Positions 6,144 through 7,150 of a DNA stretch of 7,150 nucleotides are shown here, piece by piece. How positions within the stretch are numbered: the stretch's first letter is position 1; every line of letters starts with the position of its first letter. The DNA lies in NCBI GenBank assembly GCA_024693165.1, contig JAILLM010000117.1, positions 1 to 7,150 on the forward strand. The letters run 5' to 3'. Source of the stretch: Bacilli bacterium (lineage in GTDB: Bacteria > Bacillota_I > Bacilli_A > RF39 > UBA660). The notes below the pieces were generated by a model. It did no database searches and was not told the DNA's origin. It saw only the letters and a list, made by a program, of their open reading frames with translations. The position numbers and the translations under genes were made by a program.

Positions 6144-7150
6144 ATGAAAAAAATAATAAGAATATTATTATTAATGATGATTGCATTAATTCCAGGAGTT
6201 GCTAATGCAGCAAGTGGTAGCATTAGCGTTAGTGCATCAAATACTGTAATGTTAGGTAATACTGTTACAGTAACAGTAAAACTATCAAGTAGTGCTGCTA
6301 TTGGTTCATGGGAAATGGATTTAAACTATGACAAATCATATTTACAATTAACTAAGAGTGGTGCTGAATCTGGTGGTACAAGAATGGCTAACTCTGTTTC
6401 TAGTGGTATTAAGAGTAAGAGTTATACATTTACTTTTAAAACATTAAAAACTGGTACTACTAAAGTTAGTGTTGGTTCATATTTAGCATATGACTTTGAT
6501 ACAATGTCACAAATTAGTTTATCATCTAGTTCAAAATCAATTAGTATTAAAACTAAAGAACAAATTGAAGCAACATATTCTGATAATGCATTTCTTAGTT
6601 CTTTAACAGTTGGAGATTATGCTTTAAATCCTGTATTTGATAAAAATACTTTTGAATATACAGTTGAAGTAGAACCTGATAAAGAATCTGTAACTATTGA
6701 TGCTAAAAAAGCTGATAGTAATGCATCTGTTTCTGGTACTGGAGATGTTACTTTATTTGAAGGAAGTAATAAGTTTGAAATAGTAGTTACTGCTCAAAAA
6801 GGTAATACTAATAAATATGTTTTAAATATTATTAGAAAAGAATTAGAACCAGTTTCAGTATCTGTTGGTGGTAAAGATTATATGTTAGTTAGAAATGCTA
6901 AAGCATTGGAAGAACATTATGGATTTACTTTATCTACAATTACATATAATGGTTATGAAGATGTTCCTGCTTTAGTAAATGATACTATTAATTATACAAT
7001 CGTAGGTTTAAAAGATAATGATACAGTTAAAATGTTTATTTATGATAATGGTGTAATTACTCAAGAATATATTGAATTAAAAGATGGTAATACAATTATT
7101 ACTCCATTAGAGATGAAAGATAGTGAAATATTTTCTAAGCATTATTCTTT
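6144..7150 (+). CDS. Secreted cohesin and cadherin-like domain surface protein (3' truncated by window edge)
   Basis: An uninterrupted frame runs from ATG 6144 to the right edge, giving 335 residues without a stop. Residues 1-22 or 1-23 are a signal peptide (MKKIIRILLL start, cut near ANA). Residues about 25-137 look like a cohesin: SISVSASNTVMLGNTVTVTV, then SWEMDLNYDKSYLQL (55-69), TFTFKTLKTGTTKVSVG and a closing strand. Residues about 145-232 match the cadherin-like beta-sandwich family (FLSSLTVGDYALNPVFDKNT, EYTVEV, then NKYVLNIIRK). From 234 on is a further beta-rich segment (VSVGGKDYMLVRNAKAL...) that I do not recognise with certainty. No cysteines are seen. Cohesins bind dockerins, and the gene just upstream encodes a dockerin enzyme with coupled translation. 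The protein is therefore probably a surface scaffold or anchor. How it is attached (transmembrane tail, sortase signal or repeats) lies beyond the window. Confidence 0.85.
   Translation, partial: MKKIIRILLLMMIALIPGVANAASGSISVSASNTVMLGNTVTVTVKLSSSAAIGSWEMDLNYDKSYLQLTKSGAESGGTRMANSVSSGIKSKSYTFTFKTLKTGTTKVSVGSYLAYDFDTMSQISLSSSSKSISIKTKEQIEATYSDNAFLSSLTVGDYALNPVFDKNTFEYTVEVEPDKESVTIDAKKADSNASVSGTGDVTLFEGSNKFEIVVTAQKGNTNKYVLNIIRKELEPVSVSVGGKDYMLVRNAKALEEHYGFTLSTITYNGYEDVPALVNDTINYTIVGLKDNDTVKMFIYDNGVITQEYIELKDGNTIITPLEMKDSEIFSKHYS

Noticed and set aside
5647..6186. Minus-strand open frames (5647-5838 and 5992-6186) opposite the linker, dockerin and the start of the cohesin gene
   Set aside because: Antisense shadows of repetitive coding sequence; hydrophobic runs come from the reverse of Asn/Asp-rich codons.

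Overview
The window is AT-rich, tightly packed, and coded entirely on the + strand. Short intergenic gaps, Shine-Dalgarno (SD) sites that overlap the preceding stop codon, compact hairpin-plus-T terminators and signal-peptide wall enzymes point to a low-GC Gram-positive bacterium of the Bacilli/Erysipelotrichia/RF39 kind, probably host-associated. This placement is inferred from style and gene content, because no rRNA or phylogenetic marker was compared.

Layout. (1) Bases 1-89 are the last 28 codons of an upstream gene, followed by a terminator. (2) A promoter, a perfect hairpin/operator-like inverted repeat and a strong SD lead into a two-gene unit: a stand-alone FIST-domain sensor-like protein (211-1374) and an aldehyde dehydrogenase (1384-2820), closed by a terminator. 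(3) An extended -10 promoter directly behind that terminator drives a second two-gene unit: cytidine deaminase (2890-3273) and a divergent YvcK/GlmR-family protein (3278-4228), again closed by a terminator. (4) A third promoter drives a secreted cell-wall beta-N-acetylglucosaminidase with an N-terminal SH3-like domain and a C-terminal dockerin (4343-6133). Only 10 nt later comes a secreted cohesin plus cadherin-like protein (6144 to beyond the right edge).

How the genes may work together. The last pair is the most striking part: a dockerin-bearing wall hydrolase and a cohesin-bearing surface protein in one operon. This looks like a minimal cellulosome-style docking system used for peptidoglycan remodelling instead of plant-fibre breakdown. 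The FIST-ALDH pair suggests a small-molecule or aldehyde sensing-plus-oxidation unit of unknown substrate. The YvcK-family protein links to UDP-GlcNAc and cell-wall metabolism in relatives, but its conserved motifs are altered here.

No tRNA, rRNA, CRISPR array, transposase or prophage gene was seen. No intergenic stretch exceeds 300 bases.
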